From contig JALOSK010000146.1 of NCBI GenBank assembly GCA_025458465.1, forward strand, positions 1-6,288: a stretch of 6,288 bases of DNA, read 5' to 3'. This document shows, one piece after another, positions 1 to 5,674 of this stretch (positions are counted from its first letter, which is position 1; every line of letters starts with the position of its first letter). This DNA is from Sandarakinorhabdus sp. GTDB taxonomy: Bacteria > Pseudomonadota > Alphaproteobacteria > Sphingomonadales > Sphingomonadaceae. Below the pieces are notes generated by a model. That model searched no databases and was not told the origin of the DNA. It worked only from the letters and a program-made list of their open reading frames with translations. The translations under genes and the position numbers were made by a program.

Positions 1-743
1 GTGTCGCGCTATGTCGGCAATCTGGAAAGCGCCCTCAAGGATTGGGGCACCACCGCCAAGTTGAACCTGCTGCGGTCCGATGGCGGGCTGATGTCGGCCG
101 AAAAGAGCCGCACCGCGCCGGTCAACCTGCTGATGTCGGGCCCGGCCGGCGGGGTGGCGGGCGCGGTGTGGATAGCCAAGAACGCCGGTTTCCCCAACGT
201 GTTGACGCTCGACATGGGCGGCACCTCCACCGACGTGGCGCTGATCGAGGATTATCAGCCGCGCCTGCGCCGCGAGACCAGCGTGGGCCATCTGACGGTG
301 CGCGCCTCCAGCCTGGATGTGAAGACGGTGGGCGCGGGCGGCGGCTCCATCGCCACCGTCCCGGAACTCACCAAGGCCCTGCGCGTCGGCCCGCAATCGG
401 CCGGCGCCGTGCCGGGCCCGGCCGCCTATGGCCGTGGCGGCGAACTGCCCACCGTGACGGATGCCAACGTGGTGCTCGGCTATCTGCCGGAAAATCTGCT
501 GGGCGGCGCCTTCAAGCTGGACCGCGAAGCCTCCAGGCGGGCGGTGCAGACGGTGGCCGATGCGCTGGGCCTGCCGCTGCTGGAAGCGGCTGCCGGCATC
601 ATCGCCATCGTCAACGAGACGATGTTTGGCGCACTGCGGCTGGTATCGGTGCAGCAGGGTTATGACCCGCGCGATTTCGCGCTGATGGCCTTTGGCGGCG
701 CCGGGCCGCTGCACGGCAATGCCATGGGCATGCTGATGGGTTC

Positions 744-753
744 GTGGCCTGGC
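744..753 (+). other. In-frame deletion junction inside hyuA
   Basis: The protein reads M-L-M-G-S-W-P directly followed by G-D-A-T-T-R. Family members normally carry a hydrophobic strand and a P-P-x-P-G-V-L-type turn between these two segments, roughly 14-15 residues. The reading frame is kept, so about 42-45 bases appear to be lost. The missing turn is among the best conserved parts of the family, so its loss should damage the fold. The deletion is inferred from family knowledge without an alignment. Confidence 0.7.
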
Positions 754-1015
754 GATGCAACCACCCGCCTGCGGGTGGACGCGCAGCGCAGCTTCAACCG
801 ACTCGTCACGCAAACCAGCGATGCCGAAGTGGGCGCGGTGATCGACGAGCTGATCGCCCAGACCAGCGCCGAGCTGGCCGCTGAAGGGGTGACCGCCAGC
901 GACGTGGAAATCCGCGTGGAGATCGACGTGCGCTATGCCGGCCAGGCCTTCGAGGTTCCACTGTTCTCGCCCCCCGGTTCCACCATCGCCAGCCTGGCGC
1001 AGCGCTTCGACGCTG

Positions 1016-1026
1016 AGCACGGCGCT
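1016..1026 (+). other. Frame-shifting deletion junction inside hyuA
   Basis: Frame 1 codes R-F-D-A-E-H up to 1020, and the continuation T-A-L-G-K-A starts in frame 2 at 1019. The family usually has around 20 residues here, ending in an N-L-R-type strand, before the L/V-G-K-A segment. The net change is a loss congruent to 2 modulo 3, probably some 50-75 bases. Read through in frame 1, the protein would end in an unrelated arginine-rich tail with its stop at 1147-1149. Confidence 0.75.
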
Positions 1027-1298
1027 GGGCAAGGCCGCCAATGTTTCGGCAGAGCGCATCGCCCGCGGCGATGGCAACCCCACCGCCGCCGTGGTGCGCG
1101 ATCACGAGATGTGGATGGACGGCGCGGCCCGGGCAGCGGTGATCCATGATCGTTCGAAGCTGCGCGCCGGTGATATCGTCAACGGCCCGGCGGTGATCAC
1201 CGAGATGGATTCGACCACGCTGGTTCACAATGGCCACATCGCCAGCGTGGACGATTTCGGCAACCTGCTGATCACGCCTGAATGAGGCCGGCCTGATC

Positions 1299-1898
1299 AT
1301 GCCGCACCGCCGCCCGCCTGCCAGCGCATTGGTCCGCCCGGCTTCACGCTTGGAACGGCGTGTCGTGCTGCTCGCCGGGTGGCTGCTGCTGGCCAACGCG
1401 ATCCTGCTGGCGCTGGCAACACCGGCCCGCGCCGCCGTGGCCGAAGCGCGCGCCGATGGCTTCGTGTCGGTGCATGAAGCGGTGATGCCGGCCCTGCCGG
1501 CGCAGCTATGGGCGGCGCTGATCAACTGGCCGGGCTGGTGGGATCCCCAGCACAGCTACAGCGGCAAGGCGGGCGCGCTGCGGCTTGATGCGCAGGCCGG
1601 TGGTGCGTTGATCGAACGTTGGCCCGGCGGCAGTGTGGAGCACGCCCGCGTGGTGGCTGCAACGCCGCCTTCGCTGCTGCGCCTGGCCGGCGGCTTCGGC
1701 CCGCTGCAATCCCTGCCGGTGAACGCCGTCCTGGAATTCCGGATCATTCCCGAAAACGGCAACACCCGCCTCACCATGACCTATCGTGTCGCCGGCAGCC
1801 CGGAGGCGAAGCTCGACACGCTGGCTGCCCCTGTCGACACCGTGATGAGCGCCGGCTTCGACCGGCTGGTCAATCTCGCAAACACCGGAAAACCCTGA
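1299..1898 (+). CDS. Exported SRPBCC-domain protein
   Basis: A 199-residue protein with a likely signal peptide. A basic N-terminal stretch with arginines up to residue 21 is followed by a hydrophobic core at about 22-40, with probable cleavage after A-R-A at residue 45. The mature part (about 55-195) resembles the SRPBCC/START-like helix-grip fold: an N-terminal strand, W71 in the first helix, the G-W-W-D-P-Q-H-S-Y-S-G segment at 79-89, an E-R-W-P-G-G-S-V-E-H segment, G-G-F-G-P-L-Q and a C-terminal helix with V-D-T-V. Such folds bind hydrophobic ligands; the ligand here is unknown. The gene starts 13 bases after the hyuA stop, with only a weak, distant GAGG as ribosome site, so it may depend on readthrough translation from hyuA. 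TTG codons at 1329 and 1350 would shorten the long N-region. Lying between hyuA and hyuB is unusual, since those genes are commonly adjacent. The family call is good; its role is unknown. Confidence 0.75.
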   Translation: MPHRRPPASALVRPASRLERRVVLLAGWLLLANAILLALATPARAAVAEARADGFVSVHEAVMPALPAQLWAALINWPGWWDPQHSYSGKAGALRLDAQAGGALIERWPGGSVEHARVVAATPPSLLRLAGGFGPLQSLPVNAVLEFRIIPENGNTRLTMTYRVAGSPEAKLDTLAAPVDTVMSAGFDRLVNLANTGKP

Positions 1899-1926
1899 GC
1901 AACTTGGCCCCAAGACTGTTGGACCT

Positions 1927-1932
1927 GAAGGA
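1927..1932 (+). promoter_or_regulatory. Ribosome binding site of hyuB
   Basis: GAAGGA lies 7 bases before the ATG at 1940. This fixes the HyuB start at 1940, although the same frame is open far upstream inside the SRPBCC gene. Confidence 0.75.
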
Positions 1933-1939
1933 CAAGCCC

Positions 1940-3832
1940 ATGCCCGCCCGCATCATCGAAACCAATCCACAGCCGTTCGTGGCCAAGGCCATCGATCCGG
2001 TCACGCTCGACATCATCGAGAATGCCCTGCGCAACGCCCGCATCGAGATGGACGCCACGCTGGTGCGCACCGCGATGAGCCCAGGCATCCGCGAACAGGG
2101 CGATGCCTTTCCGATGATCGCCAACCCGGCCGGCAAGATGATCGTGGGCCAGTTCGGCAGCTTCATCGATGGATTTTTGAAGGGCTGGGACGGCACCATC
2201 GAGGAAGGCGACATGATCTTCCTGTCCGATCCCTACAGCTGCGAAGGCGCGATCAGCCATTCCAATGACTGGCTGGTGCTGTTGCCGGTGTATCGCAGCG
2301 GGCGGCTGGTGGCGTGGACAGCGATGTTCGGCCACCAGAGCGACATTGGCGGCAAGGTGGCCGGTTCCATGCCGATCGATGCCCGCGCCATCTTCGAGGA
2401 AGGCGTGCGCATCCCGCCGGTGAAGATCTGGAAGAAGGGCGAATATAACGAGGATCTGGTGAAGCTGGTGATGCACCAGACCCGCAAGCCCGATTGGTGT
2501 GCGGCCGATCTCAACGCCCTGATCGCGTCCTGCCGGGTTGCCGCCCGCCGCATCGACGAGATGTGCGCGCGCTTTGGCGAGGATGAGGTGGTGGCGGCGA
2601 TGGACGCGCTGCTGGCCCGCAACCATCGCGCCATGAAGGCGCTGATCGCCAGCAGCGTTTCGACCGACAAGGTCAGCTTTGAAGACCATGTCTGCGACGA
2701 TGGCGTGGGTTATGGCCCCTACAAGATCAAGTGCACGATGCAGCGCGTCGGCGACAAGGTGGTGCTGGATTTTGACGGCACCGATCCGCAATCGGACGCG
2801 GCGATCAATTTCTATCTGAACGAGAACATGTTCAAGATGTTCTTCGGCATCTACATGATCATGGTCTTCGATCCGCAGATCATGTTCAACGACGGCTTCT
2901 ATGACCTGATCGAGGTGAAGATTCCCGAAGGATCGCTGTTGAAGCCACGCTATCCAGCCGCGCTTTCCGGCCGCACCCACGCGCTGGGCCGCATCTTCGA
3001 TCTGCTTGGCGCGCTGCTGGGCCAGCGCACGCCGGAATTCCTGTGCGCCGCCGGCTTCTCCTCAAGCCCGCACCTGATGTATTCCGGCCGCGACCAGCGC
3101 CCCGGCAAGAATGGTGAATGGTTCCAGCTGTTCCAGATCGGCTTTGGCGGCATTCCCGGCAAGCCGTTCGGCGACGGGCCGGATGGCCACTCGCTGTGGC
3201 CGGGCTTCACCAACGTGCCCAACGAGTTCCTGGAACGCTATTTCCCGCTGCGCATCGAGCGTTACGAGGCGCTGGCCGATACCGGCGGCGCCGGCAAGTT
3301 CCGTGGCGGCAACGGCATTTTGATGAGCTATCGCTTCCTGTCGGCCGGCAGCGTGTCCATCCATGATGATCGCTGGTTCACCTATCCGTGGGGCGTCAAC
3401 GGCGGCGCGCCGGGCAGCCGCGCCCGCAAGATCCTCGAAAAGCCCGACGGCACGCAAACCGTTGTTGCCAACAAGCTCGACAGCCTTGAGGTGGAGGCCG
3501 GCGATATCCTGCACTTCATCACCTGGGGCGGCGGCGGCTGGGGCAACCCGCTGGAACGTGATCCGGAACTGGTTGGCCTGGAAATCCGGCAGGGCCTGGT
3601 CAGTGTGGCCGGCGCCCGCGCCTATGGCGTGGTGGCCGATGCCGATGGCCGTGTGGACGCCGCCGCGACCGCGCAACTGCGCGCCGAAATCGCCGCAGCC
3701 CAGCCGGCCGAGCCGCCAATCTTCAACTATGGCGGCACCGTGGAAGAACTGCGCGCCCGTTGCGAGGCAGAAACCGGCCTGCCGGCGCCCAAGCCGCCCG
3801 TGTGGCACCACATGGCGATCGCCGCCGAATAA
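1940..3832 (+). CDS. hyuB: Hydantoinase B / oxoprolinase family subunit
   Basis: A 630-residue HyuB-type subunit, the cytoplasmic metal-containing partner of HyuA in N-methylhydantoinase, 5-oxoprolinase and acetone/acetophenone carboxylase-like complexes. The N-terminus has D-P-V-T-L-D-I-I-E-N-A-L and the family's R-T-A-M-S-P-G-I-R-E-Q-G-D-A-F segment. The D-P-Y...S-H-S-N-D segment carries H107 and D110, and G-H-Q-S-D-I-G-G carries H132 and D135; by family analogy these are candidate metal ligands. Next come G-S-M-P-I-D and E-E-G-V-R-I-P-P-V. The C-terminal half has D-T-G-G-A-G-K-F-R-G-G from D447 and the glycine-rich W-G-G-G-G-W-G-N-P at 529-537, followed by L-E-R-D-P-E. Length is normal to slightly long and no lesion is seen. 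The start is chosen on the ribosome site at 1927 and on where homology begins. It lies 41 bases after the SRPBCC stop and 10 before the CoA-transferase, as in an operon. Its obvious HyuA partner appears broken, so it may be orphaned or use another HyuA. Substrate is not readable. Confidence 0.92.
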   Translation: MPARIIETNPQPFVAKAIDPVTLDIIENALRNARIEMDATLVRTAMSPGIREQGDAFPMIANPAGKMIVGQFGSFIDGFLKGWDGTIEEGDMIFLSDPYSCEGAISHSNDWLVLLPVYRSGRLVAWTAMFGHQSDIGGKVAGSMPIDARAIFEEGVRIPPVKIWKKGEYNEDLVKLVMHQTRKPDWCAADLNALIASCRVAARRIDEMCARFGEDEVVAAMDALLARNHRAMKALIASSVSTDKVSFEDHVCDDGVGYGPYKIKCTMQRVGDKVVLDFDGTDPQSDAAINFYLNENMFKMFFGIYMIMVFDPQIMFNDGFYDLIEVKIPEGSLLKPRYPAALSGRTHALGRIFDLLGALLGQRTPEFLCAAGFSSSPHLMYSGRDQRPGKNGEWFQLFQIGFGGIPGKPFGDGPDGHSLWPGFTNVPNEFLERYFPLRIERYEALADTGGAGKFRGGNGILMSYRFLSAGSVSIHDDRWFTYPWGVNGGAPGSRARKILEKPDGTQTVVANKLDSLEVEAGDILHFITWGGGGWGNPLERDPELVGLEIRQGLVSVAGARAYGVVADADGRVDAAATAQLRAEIAAAQPAEPPIFNYGGTVEELRARCEAETGLPAPKPPVWHHMAIAAE

Positions 3833-3835
3833 GGA
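3831..3835 (+). promoter_or_regulatory. Ribosome binding site of the CoA-transferase, overlapping the hyuB stop
   Basis: AAGGA shares its first two bases with the TAA stop of hyuB (3830-3832) and ends 7 bases before the ATG at 3843. The arrangement suggests translational coupling of the two genes. Confidence 0.7.
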
Positions 3836-3842
3836 TCGCACG

Positions 3843-5054
3843 ATGACCGCCGAAAACACCGGGCCCCTCGCGGGCATCAAGGTCGTGGAAATGGGCCAGC
3901 TGATCGCCGGCCCCTTCTGCGGCCAGTTGCTGGGCGACATGGGCGCCGATGTCATCAAGCTGGAACCGCCCGGCGAAATTGGAAATGGCGGCGGTGATCC
4001 GATGCGCGTGTGGGGGCGCGGCGATTATCCGCTGTGGTGGGAAGTGGTCGCCCGCAACAAGCGCGCGGTGTCGTGCAACCTGCGCGAGGCGGAAGGCCAG
4101 GAACTGGCCCGCCGGCTGATCGCCAGGGCCGATATCCTCATCGAGAATTTCCGGCCCGGCACGCTGGAAAAATGGGGCCTCTCGCCCGAGACGCTGATGG
4201 CCGAAAACCCCGGCCTGATCATCGTGCGCGTTTCGGGCTATGGCCAGTCCGGTCCCTATTCCAGCCGTGCCGGCTTTGGCGGCATCGGCGAGGCGATGGG
4301 CGGCTGGCGCGCCATCGTTGGCGATCCGGATCGCCCGCCCAGCCGCATGGGCGTTTCCATCGGCGACAGCCTGGCCGCCACCTATGGCGCGCTCGGCGCG
4401 CTGGCCGCGCTCAATCACCGCCACGCCACCGGCAAGGGCCAGATCGTCGATTCAGCGCTCTATGAAGCGGTGCTGCAGGTGATGGAATCGCTGGTGCCGG
4501 AATATGTGGCGTCGGGCTATGTGCGCGAGCGTTCCGGCTCCGTGCTGCCCGGCATCGCGCCATCGAACGTCTATCCGTGCAAGGACGGCGAGTATCTGAT
4601 CGGCGCCAATCAGGACACGGTGTTCGGCCGCCTCTGCGCTGCCATGGGCCGGCCGGAGCTGGCGCAGGACCCGCGCTATGTGAACCATGTCGCCCGCGGC
4701 AAGCATCAGGAAGAACTGGACAATCTGATTGCCGACTGGACGCGTACGCTGACCATCCAGGAACTGGAAGACAAGATGATCGCGGCTGGCGTGCCGGCGG
4801 GCCGCCTCTATCGCCCGCAGGAGATGCTGGACGACCCGCACTTCCAGGCGCGCGAGGCGATCATCGGCGTGCCGCACCCGCGCTGGGGCGAGGTGAAGAT
4901 GCAGAATGTCTTTCCCAAGCTGTCGGCCACGCCCGGCACCGTGCGCCGCCGGGCGCCCGAACGCATCGGCCAGGACAATGCCGCCGTTTATGGCGAGCTG
5001 CTGGGGCTGGACGCAGCCGCGCTGGCCGAACTTCAGGCCCGCGGCATCATCTGA
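3843..5054 (+). CDS. CaiB/BaiF (family III) CoA-transferase
   Basis: A 403-residue cytoplasmic CoA-transferase of the formyl-CoA transferase/CaiB/alpha-methylacyl-CoA racemase superfamily, which moves CoA between carboxylic acids by way of an aspartyl-CoA anhydride. Visible family segments are L-A-G-I-K-V-V-E-M-G-Q near the N-terminus, G-P-F-C-G-Q-L-L-G-D-M-G-A-D-V-I-K-L-E, N-K-R-A-V-S-C-N-L, D-I-L-I-E-N-F-R-P-G-T and V-S-G-Y-G-Q-S-G-P-Y. D175, in I-G-D-S-L-A-A-T-Y-G, sits where the catalytic aspartate is expected (D169 in formyl-CoA transferase). Length is normal and the frame is intact. The ATG at 3843 is supported by the ribosome site at 3831 and by the start of homology. The acid activated is likely a product of the HyuA/HyuB step, but that is inferred from position only. 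Its stop at 5052-5054 overlaps the convergent GDT1 gene. Racemase activity cannot be excluded, though D175 and the context favour transferase. Confidence 0.92.
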   Translation: MTAENTGPLAGIKVVEMGQLIAGPFCGQLLGDMGADVIKLEPPGEIGNGGGDPMRVWGRGDYPLWWEVVARNKRAVSCNLREAEGQELARRLIARADILIENFRPGTLEKWGLSPETLMAENPGLIIVRVSGYGQSGPYSSRAGFGGIGEAMGGWRAIVGDPDRPPSRMGVSIGDSLAATYGALGALAALNHRHATGKGQIVDSALYEAVLQVMESLVPEYVASGYVRERSGSVLPGIAPSNVYPCKDGEYLIGANQDTVFGRLCAAMGRPELAQDPRYVNHVARGKHQEELDNLIADWTRTLTIQELEDKMIAAGVPAGRLYRPQEMLDDPHFQAREAIIGVPHPRWGEVKMQNVFPKLSATPGTVRRRAPERIGQDNAAVYGELLGLDAAALAELQARGII

Positions 5055-5619
5055 GCGCCGCCCACAACAGGGCCGCACCCAGCGCGCCAAACAGCAGCGC
5101 CGCGCCGGCGCGCACCCAGCCCAGCGGCACCCAGCCCAGCGCACGTTCACCCACCAGCACGGCCGGCACGTTCACCAGCATCATGCCCAGCGTGGTGCCG
5201 ATGGCCACCGCCGTCACGTCCTGAAACCGCGCGCCCAGCGCGATGGTCGCCACCTGCGTCTTGTCGCCGATTTCCACCAGGAAAAAGGCGAGCACTGTGG
5301 CCACAAACGCCTGCTGGCCGCTGGCTGCCGGAGCTTCGTCCATGCGGTCCGGCACGAGGACCCACGCCGCCATGGCAAGGAAGCCCGCCCCCACGGCAAT
5401 CTGGAACCAGGGCCCGGCCAGCCAATCGGCCAGCGCCGCCCCCGCCCACGCCGCCAGCGCATGATTGGCCAGGGTGGCCAGACAGATGCCGGCGATCACC
5501 TGCACCGGCTGGCGGAAGCGAGCCGCCAGCAGCATCGCCAGCAACATGGTCTTGTCGCCAATCTCGGCCAGCGCCACGATTGCCGTCGATGTGGCGATGA
5601 TGCTCAGGCCAGATTCCAT
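5047..5619 (-). CDS. TMEM165/GDT1 (UPF0016) family membrane cation exporter
   Basis: A 190-residue polytopic inner-membrane protein with about six hydrophobic segments in two similar halves. Each half carries the family signature: A-E-I-G-D-K-T at residues 18-24 and V-E-I-G-D-K-T at 115-121, whose acidic residues form the cation pathway. The halves are joined by a polar, acidic loop around 90-103 (P-D-R-M-D-E). Known members exchange Mn2+ or Ca2+ for protons, and bacterial members such as MneA of Vibrio cholerae export Mn2+. A Mn2+ detoxification role is therefore likely but not proven here. The start at 5619 puts the first motif at the usual place near the N-terminus, with a weak AGGG 8 bases upstream; an ATG 16 codons further out (5667) adds an unconserved polar stretch and is disfavoured. 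The gene is convergent with the CoA-transferase and divergent from the protease. No yybP-ykoY-like riboswitch fits in the short leader. Confidence 0.9.
   Translation of the reverse strand: MESGLSIIATSTAIVALAEIGDKTMLLAMLLAARFRQPVQVIAGICLATLANHALAAWAGAALADWLAGPWFQIAVGAGFLAMAAWVLVPDRMDEAPAASGQQAFVATVLAFFLVEIGDKTQVATIALGARFQDVTAVAIGTTLGMMLVNVPAVLVGERALGWVPLGWVRAGAALLFGALGAALLWAALR
5113..5141. repeat. Short tandem repeat inside the GDT1 gene
   Basis: The 14-base unit CACCCAGCCCAGCG occurs at 5113-5126 and again at 5128-5141, a 15-base period. It encodes two L-G-W-V copies in a row (residues 161-169 of the exporter), in the loop before the last membrane segment. The period is a multiple of three, so the frame is kept; it looks like a small local duplication. 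Confidence 0.6.
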
Positions 5620-5639
5620 GCGTGCGGCCCTACAGTCTC

Positions 5640-5668
5640 TTGCGCCGCAGGGCCAATGGGCAGACAAT
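5640..5668 (+). promoter_or_regulatory. Possible promoter for the protease gene
   Basis: Within the 55-bp divergent gap, TTGCGC (5640-5645) and GACAAT (5663-5668) are 17 bases apart, matching the sigma-70 consensus at 3/6 and 4/6 positions. Transcription would start about at the ATG (5675), giving a leaderless message, which would fit the absence of a clear ribosome site. The match is weak and could be chance. Confidence 0.2.
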
Positions 5669-5674
5669 CAAGCA

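Larger units (their letters stand above)
1..1285 (+). pseudogene. hyuA: Hydantoinase A / N-methylhydantoinase-oxoprolinase subunit A, 5'-truncated by window and internally broken
   Basis: This is the central and C-terminal part of a HyuA-type subunit, the ATP-dependent partner of HyuB in hydantoinase, 5-oxoprolinase and acetone/acetophenone carboxylase-like enzymes. The frame is open from base 1, so the N-terminus lies upstream. Visible hallmarks are the S-G-P-A-G-G segment at about 139-156, the nucleotide-binding motif D-M-G-G-T-S-T-D beginning at 211 (ASKHA/actin-like fold), a G-A-G-G-G-S-I segment near 331-351 and F-G-G-A-G-P-L-H near 691-714. The C-terminal G-D-I-V-N-G-P-A-V-I and D-S-T-T-L-V segments lie at about 1170-1223, in the frame that ends with TGA at 1283-1285. 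Frame 1 is homologous up to F-D-A-E-H (ending 1020). Homology resumes in frame 2 at L-G-K-A-A-N-V (from 1025), and the family segment between them is missing. A second, in-frame loss lies near 750. Two lesions argue for a pseudogene, although an assembly error is possible. Family assignment is firm; substrate is unknown. Confidence 0.85.

Noticed and set aside
1003..1040. Programmed ribosomal frameshift in hyuA
   Set aside because: A conserved protein segment is missing at the junction and no slippery heptamer is seen; deletion fits better.
806..1525. 239-residue open frame on the minus strand across the hyuA end
   Set aside because: Arginine/serine-rich shadow of hyuA and the SRPBCC gene; no domain or ribosome site.
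1619..1939. N-terminal extension of HyuB by 107 residues
   Set aside because: It overlaps the SRPBCC gene in another frame, its translation is arginine-rich and unlike the family, and a good ribosome site precedes 1940.
1781..2980. 399-residue open frame on the minus strand
   Set aside because: Antisense to a well-supported HyuB gene; its composition is histidine/alanine-rich with no recognisable domain, typical of GC-rich shadow frames.
3363..3842. N-terminal extension of the CoA-transferase
   Set aside because: It lies wholly within hyuB in another frame, is low-complexity in sequence, and CoA-transferase homology begins at 3843.
3062..3958. 298-residue open frame on the minus strand
   Set aside because: Antisense to hyuB and the start of the CoA-transferase, with no recognisable domain.
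4452..5150. 232-residue open frame on the minus strand
   Set aside because: Antisense to the CoA-transferase and in a different frame from the GDT1 gene; no family resemblance.
5620..5674. Mn2+-sensing yybP-ykoY riboswitch before the GDT1 gene
   Set aside because: The leader is only 55 bases before a divergent gene and shows no matching conserved loops.
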